A stretch of 64,000 nt of DNA, from assembly GCF_900104955.1 (NCBI RefSeq), contig NZ_FNSI01000001.1:1336001-1400000 (forward strand), read 5' to 3'. Both the position numbers and the translations under genes were made by a program. Position 1 is the stretch's first letter, and every line of letters begins with the position of its first letter. Of the stretch, positions 8,272 to 16,932 are shown piece by piece. The notes beneath the pieces are model-generated. The model was not told the DNA's origin. It searched no databases and saw only the letters and a list, made by a program, of their open reading frames with translations. Source of the DNA: Beijerinckia sp. 28-YEA-48. Its GTDB lineage: Bacteria > Pseudomonadota > Alphaproteobacteria > Rhizobiales > Beijerinckiaceae.

Positions 8272-9426
8272 TTGAAGATCGTTCGCGTCGGCGCCACGCC
8301 GCTCAACGTGCCTGTCTCCATTGATCTGGTCGGTTTACATAAGGAAACCTCGCTTTCTCTGTGTCTGACTGAGATCGAGACCGACACGGGTCTTGTCGGT
8401 CACGGTATGACCGCCATCACCGAAGAAGAAGTCATTGCCACCGCCGTGCGCGAGGTCGCCGGTCCAGCGCTTATCGGCGAGGACCCGCTGGCCATTGAGC
8501 GCCTGTGGAGCAAGCTTTACTGGCTGTTGTCGCCGCGCGGCCAGACCGGCTACGCGAGCCATACGATTGCGGCGCTCGATGTGGCGTTGTGGGACCTGAA
8601 AGCCAAAGCCCTTGGCTTGCCACTGTGGCGCTTGCTCGGCGGGGCGCGTTCGCGCGTGCCGGTCTACGCGACTTTTGGTTTCGGCTTCTTCGAGCGTGAC
8701 CAACTCGCCGAGGCAGCGAAACTTTTTGTGTCGCAAGGCTTTCAACGTCTGAAGATGACGGTCGGCGACCATGCGCTGTCGCGGCGCGACGAGCCACGGC
8801 CGATCGATAAGGTTATCGCCGAGGACGAGCGCCGCGTCCGCGCCGTGCGCGAAGCCGTGGGCCCGGACGTCAATCTCTATGTCGATGCCAATTGCGGCCT
8901 CGACCTGTTCCACGCGACCGAACTCGCGCAGCGTATCGAACCGCATCGGATCACTTTCTTCGAGGAGCCGTTGACGCAGAACGACGTGCGCCAGATGGCC
9001 GAGCTGCGTCGGCGCACGCGTATCCCGCTGGCTTGCGGCCAGAACGAAGGCCTGGCTTTCCGTTTCCGCGATCTGCTTGTGCAGCAGGCCGCCGACGTTC
9101 TGCAACCCAATGTCACGATCTCGGGCGGCTATTCACAATGTCTGAAGATCGCGGGCATGGCCCAGGCCTTCAACGTGCCAATCGACAACGGTGGTGCGTG
9201 GCCTTTCCATAACATGCATCTGCATGCTGGCGTCGCGAACGGCGGTCTCGTCGAATACCACTATGTCGCCGTCGCGCTGCTGCGCCAGATCTACGATGGC
9301 TTGCCGGAGCCCGAAGACGGCTGGCTGACATTGCCCGAGACGCCGGGGCTGGGCTTCGAACCGAACGTCGAGCGCGTCAAGGAAATCGCACGCCGGCCCT
9401 TGTCGGGCGGAAAGGGCAAAGCATGA
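8272..9426 (+). CDS. Mandelate racemase/muconate lactonizing enzyme family protein (enolase superfamily), atypical active site
   Basis: This 384-residue enzyme has the capping domain followed by a barrel domain. Expected metal ligands at D205 (LYVDAN) and E231 (FFEEPL) are seen. The third ligand position, normally GEN, reads GQN (Q257). The KxK base motif reads K161-M162-T163, so the second lysine is lost. Histidines in PFHNMHLH (313-318) may supply a base. It probably dehydrates or epimerises an acid sugar or related hydroxy acid; the substrate is unknown. Translation appears to start at TTG 8272 behind GGGGAG. The stop overlaps the next gene by four bases (ATGA), so enzyme and binding protein are coupled. 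Confidence 0.85.
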   Translation: MKIVRVGATPLNVPVSIDLVGLHKETSLSLCLTEIETDTGLVGHGMTAITEEEVIATAVREVAGPALIGEDPLAIERLWSKLYWLLSPRGQTGYASHTIAALDVALWDLKAKALGLPLWRLLGGARSRVPVYATFGFGFFERDQLAEAAKLFVSQGFQRLKMTVGDHALSRRDEPRPIDKVIAEDERRVRAVREAVGPDVNLYVDANCGLDLFHATELAQRIEPHRITFFEEPLTQNDVRQMAELRRRTRIPLACGQNEGLAFRFRDLLVQQAADVLQPNVTISGGYSQCLKIAGMAQAFNVPIDNGGAWPFHNMHLHAGVANGGLVEYHYVAVALLRQIYDGLPEPEDGWLTLPETPGLGFEPNVERVKEIARRPLSGGKGKA

Positions 9427-10433
9427 AAACCTCTGCTTTAATCCTTTATATGATGCGGCGCCGCGCGCTGTTTGCTCTCGCCATCGCGGCCGGCACCGCT
9501 TTTGCCGCGCCAGCGCTCGGCCAGGTTCAAGGCGGTTACCCGAACCGTCAGTTGCGCCTGATGGTTGGCTATTCGGCCGGTGGCGGCGTCGACCTGGCGG
9601 CGCGCCTGCTTGCAGCGCGCTTGTCCACTGTGTTGGGCCAGCAGATCGTGGTCGAGAACCGCGCTGGTGCCTCGGGCCAGATCGCAGCCGACGCGGTGGC
9701 CAAGGCCCCGCCCGATGGCTACACGCTTCTCATGGGCGAAAGTGGAATGCTGATCGTCAAGATCTTGCAACCTAAGAACACGCTTGATCCTCTGACGAGT
9801 TTCAGCCCCGTGGCGGGTGTCTTCGTCTCGCCGCTGGTCATCATCGCGGGCAACGACTTTCCAGCTAAGACGCCGGCCGAGCTCGTGCGTCAGCTCAAGG
9901 CGAACCCGGGACGCTACTCCTTTGCGACTTCGGGTGTAGGCACCGTGCAGCATCTCGGCTTCGAAGTCCTCAAACAAGCGACAGGCTCGGTTGTCGTGCA
10001 TGTGCCATATCGCGGCGCGGCTCAGATCGTCACCGACGTGGCCAGTGGTCAGGTGCCGTTGGGTGTCGTCAGTGTGACCTCTGCGGTTGCCCAGGCTAAC
10101 GCTGGCGAGCTGCGCGCGCTCGCGCTTATGAACCCGGGGCGCGTTGAAGGGGCGGAAAGTGTGGCGCCGCTCTCGGATGCCGTGCCTGGCTTCAACGTGG
10201 CGCCGCGTCTGTTTGTGCTCGCGCCCACCGGCACGCCAGCGGACGTGGTGGGCAAACTCGCCGCGGCGGTCAAGAATGTGCTGGACCAGCCAGAGACCGC
10301 GACGGCCGCGAGTGCCCAGGGGACTGCGGGCGCTTACCTCGCGCCGGCGGCACTTGGCAAAGAAATGGTCGAAGAGGCGGCGCGCTGGCGCCGCATCGTT
10401 GCGGAACAACAAATTGTGGTCGAGGGCAACTGA
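9423..10433 (+). CDS. Bug-family (TctC-like) tripartite tricarboxylate transporter substrate-binding protein
   Basis: The 336-residue periplasmic binding protein has a signal peptide (ALAIAAGTAFAAPALGQ) and the Bug hallmarks PNRQLRLMVGYSAGGGVD, VVENRAGASG and PDGYTLLMG. It captures carboxylates for a TctA/TctB permease. Its ATGA overlap with the upstream enolase-superfamily gene suggests the two share a substrate. No TctA/TctB gene lies next to it; an intact tctBA pair is at 55.8 kb. Confidence 0.92.
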   Translation: MKTSALILYMMRRRALFALAIAAGTAFAAPALGQVQGGYPNRQLRLMVGYSAGGGVDLAARLLAARLSTVLGQQIVVENRAGASGQIAADAVAKAPPDGYTLLMGESGMLIVKILQPKNTLDPLTSFSPVAGVFVSPLVIIAGNDFPAKTPAELVRQLKANPGRYSFATSGVGTVQHLGFEVLKQATGSVVVHVPYRGAAQIVTDVASGQVPLGVVSVTSAVAQANAGELRALALMNPGRVEGAESVAPLSDAVPGFNVAPRLFVLAPTGTPADVVGKLAAAVKNVLDQPETATAASAQGTAGAYLAPAALGKEMVEEAARWRRIVAEQQIVVEGN

Positions 10434-10550
10434 TAGGGGCGGTACGGCTGCTTCCGCCTTGACCTGATCGCGTCACCCCTCGGCCGGTTAAACATAAGCC
10501 AGGGTCCCTTATGCTCGCGACGAAATAATCGTGCGCGTGGCCGTTGCCGG

Positions 10551-10621
10551 CTTGCCTCATCGCTTAATAACCGGCAGCTTAAGGTCAAGGGCGCCGACGG
10601 CAGCGCCGAGATGGGGAGAAG
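10551..10621 (+). promoter_or_regulatory. Leader of the 10622 Bug gene, duplicated at 7080
   Basis: It holds TTGCCT (10552-10557) and ACCGGCAGCTTAAG (10570-10583), both conserved at the same spacing in the broken copy at 7081-7112. Conservation of a non-coding block in two copies suggests promoter or operator sequence, but it may simply reflect recent duplication. The remaining spacer 10434-10550 shows nothing else. Confidence 0.5.
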
Positions 10622-11608
10622 ATGATGCTCCGCAGGGGAGGGGCTCTGATCGGCCTGTTGATGGCGGTCGTCTTATCCGGCGCGCAAGCGGCTTTTCTGC
10701 AAGCTGCGGCCCAGCAAGCCTATCCGTCGCGACCGATCCACATTCTTCTCGGTTTTGCCGCTGGCAGCGGCGCCGATATCGGCGCGCGTTTCGTCTCAGC
10801 TGAATTGCAGAAGCGTGCAGGCCAACCTGTCATCATCGAGAACAGGCCGGGCGCCGGCAGCAATATCGCCATAGGCCTCGCCGCGAAGGCCAAGCCGGAT
10901 GGCTATACGCTGTTGCTGGCGGCGAGCTCCGCCATGGCGGGCAGTCGCTTTCTCTACAAGGACTTCAAGATCGACACGGACAGCGCGTTCGAACCGGTCG
11001 CGGTGCTATTCGATGCGACCTTCGTCATCACTGTCGCGCCGGATTCATCCGTACAGACCATCGCTGCCCTGAGCGAGACGCTGAAGACGAAGACGCGCAA
11101 TCGCTTCGGCTATACCAATCAGACCGGCCAGCTCGCGGCCGCTTATTATCTCGCGCAAGCGGGCGCGAGCGCGGAGCCCGTTTCCTATCGCGTCACGGCC
11201 GATGCGGTGGCCGATGTCGCCAGCGGCACGCTCGATTTCATGGTGCTCGATGGCGGTTTCGCGACAGGCGTTGTGCGCAACGGCAAGATCAAGGCGTTGG
11301 CGGTGACGACGGCGGAACGCTCGGTCAGCCTGCCGCAAATCCCGACCATGACCGAGGCCGGCATGAAGGATTTTGTCTTCGCGCCGTTCTGGGCGGTCTA
11401 CGCGCCGCGCGGCACGCCCGATGACATGATCAAGACACTGCAAGGCTGGCTGCGCGAGATCTACACGTCCGATGCAGCCCGCCAACATCATGGCGTGACC
11501 GGCAGCAATGTGCGCTTCCAGGACGCTGTGGTGTTACGTCAACGCTTGCGGGCGGAAGTGGATGAATGGGCCAAGGCGGTGCAAGCGGCTGGGATCGAAC
11601 CGCAATAA
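10622..11608 (+). CDS. Bug-family (TctC-like) substrate-binding protein
   Basis: The 328-residue exported binding protein has a signal peptide ending AAAQQAYPSR, then HILLGFAAGSGADIGAR, VIIENRPGAGSN and PDGYTLLLA. It is a close paralogue of the next gene (shared GFAAGSGADI, FGYTNQTG and IPTMTEAG blocks), so the two arose by tandem duplication. It is likely a carboxylate receptor. It sits upstream of, and convergent with, the tartrate dehydratase gene, which makes tartrate or a similar acid a reasonable ligand guess. Two in-frame ATGs (10622, 10625) follow AGAAG. Confidence 0.92.
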   Translation: MMLRRGGALIGLLMAVVLSGAQAAFLQAAAQQAYPSRPIHILLGFAAGSGADIGARFVSAELQKRAGQPVIIENRPGAGSNIAIGLAAKAKPDGYTLLLAASSAMAGSRFLYKDFKIDTDSAFEPVAVLFDATFVITVAPDSSVQTIAALSETLKTKTRNRFGYTNQTGQLAAAYYLAQAGASAEPVSYRVTADAVADVASGTLDFMVLDGGFATGVVRNGKIKALAVTTAERSVSLPQIPTMTEAGMKDFVFAPFWAVYAPRGTPDDMIKTLQGWLREIYTSDAARQHHGVTGSNVRFQDAVVLRQRLRAEVDEWAKAVQAAGIEPQ

Positions 11609-11643
11609 GCGGTCCAATAAAACGGTTCTTGGGGAGGAACAAA

Positions 11644-12621
11644 ATGGATCGACGATACTTTCTGAACCTTTTGGGCGCAGCGCCTGTCGCCTATGCGGCG
11701 GGCTTTGAGTCGGCGTTGGCCGAAAGCGATTACCCGGCGCAAACGATTAAGGCGGTGATCGGCTTTGCGGCCGGCAGCGGCGCCGACATTCTGGCGCGCT
11801 TCTATAGTAAGAAGCTCTCGGATCTGTGCGGCAAGCCGGTGATTGTCGAGAACAGGCCGGGCGCAACCAGCAATATCGCCTTGTCCATGGTCGCCAATGC
11901 CAAGCCTGATGGCTACACCATTCTGTACTCGGCCAATTCCAACATGGCTGGTAATCCGTTCATGTTTAAGGACCTGTCCGTTGACGTGGAAAAGGATTTC
12001 ACGCCGCTGGCACTGCTGTCGCAAACCACATTCTTCTTTGTCGTTGCCCCGAATTCGCCGTTCAACACCCTTGAGGAGCTGACGAAACATCTCGTGCGCC
12101 AGAAAGACAGGAACAAATACGGCTATACCAATCAGACGGCCCATGTCGGGGTCGAGTATTACAAATCCCTCGCGGGGATCAGCGCTATTCCCGTCGCCTA
12201 TCGCACAGCGGTCGACGCGATGGGCGATCTCAGCAACGGCGGTATCGATTTCATGATCATCGATGGCACATTCGGATCGGGACAGGTGAAGGCCGGAAAA
12301 CTGAAAGCACTCGCCGTTACATCGGCGACCCGCTATCCGAGCTTTCCCAACATTCCGACCATGGCGGAAGCCGGCATCACGGATTTTGAATTCACCTCGT
12401 GGTGGGCGGCCTGGGTGCCGAAGAACACGCCGCAAGACGTCGTCGCCAAACTCGAGGGCTGGTTCGGCCAGATCATGGCGCAGGACGAGACGCGCGAGTT
12501 TCTTGAGCCCAATGCCGGCACACCGCTGAAGGGTGGCTCGAAAGAGGCGCGCGAGAAGCAGCGCGTTGAAATTCTGAAATGGAAACGCGCCACCGAGGCG
12601 GCGGGGATCAAGCCGCTTTGA
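11644..12621 (+). CDS. Bug-family (TctC-like) substrate-binding protein, tandem paralogue
   Basis: The 325-residue protein starts at ATG 11644 behind GGGGAGGAAC. The N-terminus MDRRYFLNLLGAAPVAYAAG carries a Tat-like arginine pair, unlike its Sec-type neighbour. The core has IGFAAGSGADILARF, IVENRPGATSN and PDGYTILYS. It lies 35 bp after its paralogue, so the two are probably co-transcribed. They end at the terminator at 12643, which faces tarD. Confidence 0.92.
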   Translation: MDRRYFLNLLGAAPVAYAAGFESALAESDYPAQTIKAVIGFAAGSGADILARFYSKKLSDLCGKPVIVENRPGATSNIALSMVANAKPDGYTILYSANSNMAGNPFMFKDLSVDVEKDFTPLALLSQTTFFFVVAPNSPFNTLEELTKHLVRQKDRNKYGYTNQTAHVGVEYYKSLAGISAIPVAYRTAVDAMGDLSNGGIDFMIIDGTFGSGQVKAGKLKALAVTSATRYPSFPNIPTMAEAGITDFEFTSWWAAWVPKNTPQDVVAKLEGWFGQIMAQDETREFLEPNAGTPLKGGSKEAREKQRVEILKWKRATEAAGIKPL

Positions 12622-12642
12622 ACAGGCGAGGTCGATCATGAG

Positions 12643-12669
12643 CCGGGCGAGCCAAGCTCGCCCGGTTTT
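12643..12669 (+). terminator. Terminator between the Bug genes and tarD
   Basis: A perfect 10-bp stem (CCGGGCGAGC at 12643-12652 with 12656-12665) and a 3-nt loop are followed by TTTTG. It lies between convergent genes. Confidence 0.85.
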
Positions 12670-12675
12670 GCAAGC

Positions 12676-13839
12676 TCACTCTGCCAGTTCGCGCATGACC
12701 TTGATCAGATCGGACTTGCCTTCGAAGCCGATGCCCGGCAGCTCCGGCATGAGGATATGGCCGTCCTGAACCTTCACGCCATCGGGGAAGCCGCCATAGG
12801 GTTGGAACAGATCCGGATAGCTTTCATTGCCGCCGAGACCGAGGCCGGCCGCGATGTTGAGGGACATCTGGTGTCCGCCATGGGGAATGCAGCGCGACGG
12901 CGACCAGCCGAACTGCCGCAACACGTCGAGGGTGCGCAGATATTCGACCAATCCGTAAGAGAGAGCGCAGTCGAATTGCAGATAGTCACGGTCAGCGCGC
13001 ATGCCGCCATAACGCAGCAGGTTGCGGGCGTCCTGATGGGAGAACAGGTTTTCGCCGGTGGCCATCGGCGCATCGTAGAATTCGGAGATGGCGGCCTGCA
13101 GTGCATAGTCGAGGGGATCGCCGATTTCTTCGTACCAGAAGAGCGGATAGTCGCGCAGCATCTTGGCATAGGCGATTCCGGTCTCCAGATCGAAACGCCC
13201 GTTGGCGTCGACGGCGAGCTGGGCTTGTGAGCCGATCTCCTTCAGAACCGCTTCGATCCGCGCCCGATCTTCGTCAATCGAGGCGCCGCCGATCTTCATT
13301 TTGACGACGGTGTAGCCACGATCGACATAGCCGCGCATTTCAGCTTGTAGGGCGCGATTGTCCTTGCCCGGATAGTAGTAGCCGCCGGCTGCGTAGACGA
13401 AGACCTTCGGATTGGCCTGTCTGTCCTTCATCTCGGCGAGCAGTCGGAATAACGGCTTGCCTTCGATCTTGGCGACAGCATCCCAGACGGCCATGTCGAG
13501 CGTGCCGACGGCGACGGAGCGTTCGCCGTGGCCGCCCGGCTTCTCGTTCGCCATCATGGCCGTCCAGATCTTGAATGGGTCGAGATTGCTCCCCGCGTCG
13601 TTCAGCAGGCTTTCCGGGCTGGCTTCAAGGATCCGATTCTTGAAGCGCTCGCGGATCAGGCCGCCCTGGCCGTAGCGGCCGTTCGAATTGAAGCCATAGC
13701 CAACCACCCGGCGGCCATCGCGGACGACGTCGGTGACAACAGCCACCAGGCTCGCCGTCATTTTGCTGAAGTCGATATAGGCGTTGCGAATGGGCGAAGC
13801 GATCGGCTTCGTGACTTCGCAAACATCAACGATACGCAT
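12676..13839 (-). CDS. tarD: D(-)-tartrate dehydratase
   Basis: The 387-residue enzyme dehydrates D-tartrate to oxaloacetate (EC 4.2.1.81). It matches my recollection of the characterised Bradyrhizobium japonicum enzyme almost throughout, including NAYIDFSKMT, NSNGRYGQGGLIRERF and SRCIPHGGHQMSLNIAAG. The KxK base motif (K180, K182), metal ligands D211, E237 and E263, and base H320 are all present. They are offset by two from the B. japonicum numbering (K184, D213, E239, E265, H322). The gene is divergent from a LysR gene and convergent with two Bug receptor genes, consistent with tartrate uptake and use. Confidence 0.93.
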   Translation of the reverse strand: MRIVDVCEVTKPIASPIRNAYIDFSKMTASLVAVVTDVVRDGRRVVGYGFNSNGRYGQGGLIRERFKNRILEASPESLLNDAGSNLDPFKIWTAMMANEKPGGHGERSVAVGTLDMAVWDAVAKIEGKPLFRLLAEMKDRQANPKVFVYAAGGYYYPGKDNRALQAEMRGYVDRGYTVVKMKIGGASIDEDRARIEAVLKEIGSQAQLAVDANGRFDLETGIAYAKMLRDYPLFWYEEIGDPLDYALQAAISEFYDAPMATGENLFSHQDARNLLRYGGMRADRDYLQFDCALSYGLVEYLRTLDVLRQFGWSPSRCIPHGGHQMSLNIAAGLGLGGNESYPDLFQPYGGFPDGVKVQDGHILMPELPGIGFEGKSDLIKVMRELAE

Positions 13840-13927
13840 GCCGTTCTCCCGTCTGGCTCAGGTGGCCGATGAATATTTCATGGAGGAGGATGGCTTCGCC
13901 GTCCAATGCCGGCTGGAGCCATATCAG

Positions 13928-13940
13928 TGCCGTTTCGGCA
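13928..13940. promoter_or_regulatory. LysR-type T-N11-A palindrome between tarD and its LysR gene
   Basis: TGCCG (13928-13932), TTT, CGGCA (13936-13940) is a perfect inverted repeat fitting the T-N11-A rule for LysR operators. It lies in the 139-bp divergent promoter region. A -10-like TATAGT sits at 13955-13960 in the LysR direction. Confidence 0.6.
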
Positions 13941-13999
13941 TAACCGTTTCATGCTATAGTACTGTATAAATTCCCTGAATGCAGCTTTGGTCTTACACA

Positions 14000-14923
14000 A
14001 TGAACACTACGGGCTTGGAAAGCACTTGGCTTGCCGATCTTCAGGCACTGGCGGAGACGCTGAATTTTTCGCGCGCCGCCGAGAAGCGAAATGTCACGCA
14101 GCCGGCGTTCGGGCGACGGATCAAATCGCTGGAAGCCTGGTGCGGGATCGCGCTTGTCGATCGCACAACCCACCGGCTCAGTTTCACGCCCGCCGGCGCG
14201 ATCATGCTGGACGTCGCCAAGGATGTGACGCGGCGGCTGGAACGGGCGCGAACAGAGCTTGACCAGTTGCGCGCCAGTACCGCGACGCTGACGTTCGCGG
14301 CGACCCACGCTCTCTCATTCATCTTCTTTCCTGACTGGGTGCGGCAGATCGGTGGCGATGCGCTGGCCATTCCGATGCGTCTGCTTTCGGACAATATGAA
14401 TGAGTGCGAAAGACTGATGCGCGAAGGGCGAGCGCAGTTTCTGCTCTGCCACTATCATCCCGACAGCACGATCAACCTCGATAAAGCTGACTTTACCCAT
14501 ATCGAGTTGGCGACGGATCAACTCATTCCCGTCACCGGCAAGAACGCTGAAGGATTTCCGCTCTATCAGCTGCCGGGCGTGCCTGAAGCCCCGGTTCCCC
14601 GGATCGCCTTCGAAGAGAAGTCGGGAATGGGGCGCATCTTGTCGTCAAATCTGTTTCTGCGGACGGATCAACTTCATTTGACGACGGTGTTCACGTCGCA
14701 TCTGGCCATGGTGCTGAAGGCGCTGGCGATCGATGGCAAGGGGGTCGCTTGGATTCCGCAAAGCTTGGCGGGCGACGAATTGGGGCTGGAGGGCCGTTTG
14801 ACCTTAGCCGGCCCGAGCCAATGGGCCGTGCCGGTCAAAATTGTGCTCTTTCGTCCGCGTGCGCGCATGAGCGACGTGGCGGAGGCCTTTTGGGCGCAGG
14901 TCCAGAGTAGGTTTCGGCGATGA
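14000..14923 (+). CDS. LysR family transcriptional regulator, probable tarD regulator
   Basis: The 307-residue regulator has the N-terminal helix-turn-helix LADLQALAETLNFSRAAEKR with NVTQPAFGRRIKSLE, and a C-terminal effector domain. It is divergent from tarD, the classical arrangement for a LysR regulator of the adjacent catabolic gene. The start may be ATG 14000 (MNTTGLEST), which gives a normal distance to the HTH. ATG 13979 is an in-frame alternative and neither has a clear ribosome binding site. Confidence 0.88.
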   Translation: MNTTGLESTWLADLQALAETLNFSRAAEKRNVTQPAFGRRIKSLEAWCGIALVDRTTHRLSFTPAGAIMLDVAKDVTRRLERARTELDQLRASTATLTFAATHALSFIFFPDWVRQIGGDALAIPMRLLSDNMNECERLMREGRAQFLLCHYHPDSTINLDKADFTHIELATDQLIPVTGKNAEGFPLYQLPGVPEAPVPRIAFEEKSGMGRILSSNLFLRTDQLHLTTVFTSHLAMVLKALAIDGKGVAWIPQSLAGDELGLEGRLTLAGPSQWAVPVKIVLFRPRARMSDVAEAFWAQVQSRFRR

Positions 14924-14957
14924 AGAAGCTGTGCCGCAGAGGCTTTTGGTCTCCGCT

Positions 14958-15791
14958 TTAACCTGTCGCCGGGGCGGCATAGCCGAGCGCCTGCGACAAC
15001 AGATCTGCTGATGACAGCAATTGCGGGACGATCTCCTGATCGATCTCGCCTTGATCGGTCAGCGTCGAGGCGGCCGAGATGTTGATGGCGGCCACCACAT
15101 TGCCGCTGACGTCACGCAAGGCGGCGGCGGCGCTGGCAACGCCTGCCTGAAAGCCGCCGATATGGACGACGAAGCCGCGGGCGCGATCCTGACGCAATTG
15201 CGCGAGTAGGGCTGGCAGGTCCGAGACAGCGCGCGGGCCGGCGCCGCTGAGCGGCGTGTCGCGATAAAGCGCGATGACCTCGTCTTCGCTCAAATGTGCG
15301 AGTAAGATGCGCCCCATGGTGGTCGCATAGGCGGGAAGGCGGCTGCCGACATGCACAATGCTGGCAAGACCTTGTCGGGTCGGGACGCGCAACAGATAGA
15401 CGACATCCTTGCCTTCAAGCACGCCCAGATGGGCCGACCAGCCGGTGCGATCGCGGAGTGCCTCAAGATGCGGGAGCGCCACTTGGACGAGATCTCGGGA
15501 GGCGAGATAGCCATAGCCGAGCCGCAGGACGGAGGGCCCAAGCATATAGCTGCGCGTCTCGGGCTGGTGGGTGAGGAAGCCAAGCTCGGTCAGGGTGTAG
15601 GCGATGCGGAACACGGCCGAGCGCGTGACGCCAAGGGCATCGGCAAGTTCCCGCAGGCTCAGCTGGGGCCTTTCCGGCGAAAACGCCAGGAGAACGGCCA
15701 GGCCGCGCACCAGGCCTGGAACCAGATAACGGTCGGTCTGTCCGGTCAGCAGCTCGGAGAGGGCCGCTGTATCATCGGGATGTTTGCCCAT
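14958..15791 (-). CDS. IclR family transcriptional regulator
   Basis: The 277-residue regulator has an N-terminal winged HTH (LSLRELADALGVTRSAVFRI) and a C-terminal IclR effector domain (RLPAYATTMGRILLAHLSE, GFVVHIGGFQAGVASAAAAL). It is divergent from the bicupin gene at 15857 across a 65-bp gap. TAAAACG occurs twice there (15791-15797 and 15810-15816) with a period of 19 bp, a possible operator pair. Regulation of the bicupin gene and itself is inferred. Confidence 0.9.
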   Translation of the reverse strand: MGKHPDDTAALSELLTGQTDRYLVPGLVRGLAVLLAFSPERPQLSLRELADALGVTRSAVFRIAYTLTELGFLTHQPETRSYMLGPSVLRLGYGYLASRDLVQVALPHLEALRDRTGWSAHLGVLEGKDVVYLLRVPTRQGLASIVHVGSRLPAYATTMGRILLAHLSEDEVIALYRDTPLSGAGPRAVSDLPALLAQLRQDRARGFVVHIGGFQAGVASAAAALRDVSGNVVAAINISAASTLTDQGEIDQEIVPQLLSSADLLSQALGYAAPATG

Positions 15792-15856
15792 AAAACGCTA
15801 TATCGCATGTAAAACGGAATTTGGGTAGAGGTTAGTCAGCATCAGCGGAGACACCA

Positions 15857-16804
15857 ATGAACATCATGGTTCCGAACCCCACCTCGCTGGAATCCGACCT
15901 GCGCGGCCATGTCGGTCGGCATGTCGCCAAAGTGTTCGACTGGGACGCCTTTCCCAGCAACAGCGGCTTCCCCGAACTCGAGCGGGCGCAAATGCGCTAT
16001 ATCGGCGCCGGCGGCTCCCCGAAGGTCGGCGACAGCTCGACCCTGAAGCCCGAACATTTCACCGTCAGCCTCATCCATCAGCCGGTCGGCAAATATGCCG
16101 CCTGCCATGCCCATGAGATCGAGGAGAGCTTCCTGATCCTGGACGGCGTGCTGACAGTTGGCTGGGAGCGCGATGGCGAAGTCGTCGAAGTTCGCCTCGG
16201 CCCGAAGGACATGATCCTGAACGCCCGCGACGTCGGCCACGGCTTCCGCAACGAAGGCATCGAGCCGGTGTTGATGTCAATCAGCGTCGATGTCGGCAAG
16301 CCGCTGCCGCCGCGTTATCTCTATCATCCCAAGAACACAGCGCCGGAACTGGCGCGCAGCTTTGGCGCCGCGCCGGGCAAGACGATGCCCTTCGATCTTG
16401 CTGGAACGCATCCGTTGCAGCAGCAGATGACGCATTACGTCATTCGTCATAACGAGCAGCCGACGCAGTGGGATCCGGCGGGCTTCACCCGCAAGGTCTA
16501 TGTCGGACCGGGCGGCGTGGAATCGGATACCTGCCGCAAGGAAATGCTCGGCATTCCCGTCGGCGTCGGCGTGAAGCCTTACGAGCGCGATGTCGAAGAT
16601 GCTTTCCTCGTAGTCGAGGGTAGCCTGACGGTTGGCTGGGAAGAGAACGGCGTGAAGACCGAGCTCGAACTCGGGCCGCGCGATCTCGTCCTCAATCCGG
16701 CCGGGCGTCGCCATTGGTTCCGCAACAACAGCGCCGGGCCTTGCACTGTTTGGTCGGTGATCGGCACCGAAAAGCCGGAAACGGTGGCTTTCGAACGGGC
16801 CTGA
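15857..16804 (+). CDS. Two-domain cupin protein
   Basis: The 315-residue protein has two related cupin domains (about residues 70-150 and 215-300). The first has the metal-binding pattern: HAHEIEESFLILDG with a later H in DVGHGFRNEG. In the second, the corresponding segment reads KPYERDVEDAFLVVEG; both first-motif histidines are gone, although RRHWFRNN keeps the later one. So one metal site is expected. It could be a dioxygenase, isomerase or ligand sensor; substrate unknown. Divergence from an IclR regulator suggests an inducible catabolic function. Confidence 0.8.
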   Translation: MNIMVPNPTSLESDLRGHVGRHVAKVFDWDAFPSNSGFPELERAQMRYIGAGGSPKVGDSSTLKPEHFTVSLIHQPVGKYAACHAHEIEESFLILDGVLTVGWERDGEVVEVRLGPKDMILNARDVGHGFRNEGIEPVLMSISVDVGKPLPPRYLYHPKNTAPELARSFGAAPGKTMPFDLAGTHPLQQQMTHYVIRHNEQPTQWDPAGFTRKVYVGPGGVESDTCRKEMLGIPVGVGVKPYERDVEDAFLVVEGSLTVGWEENGVKTELELGPRDLVLNPAGRRHWFRNNSAGPCTVWSVIGTEKPETVAFERA

Positions 16805-16830
16805 TTGTACGGCGTGCAATGATATTTCAG

Positions 16831-16851
16831 GGCTGCCTTCAAAGGGCAGCC
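16831..16851. terminator. Weak terminator-like hairpin after the bicupin gene
   Basis: GGCTGCC (16831-16837) and GGCAGCC (16845-16851) form a 7-bp stem between convergent genes. The T-tract is poor. Confidence 0.4.
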
Positions 16852-16932
16852 TTGAAGCCAAAAGACCAGCCAATACATTCGTGCTGTCTCACACCGATGA
16901 GAAGCTCCTGAGGTTTAATTCCATGGCGGGAA

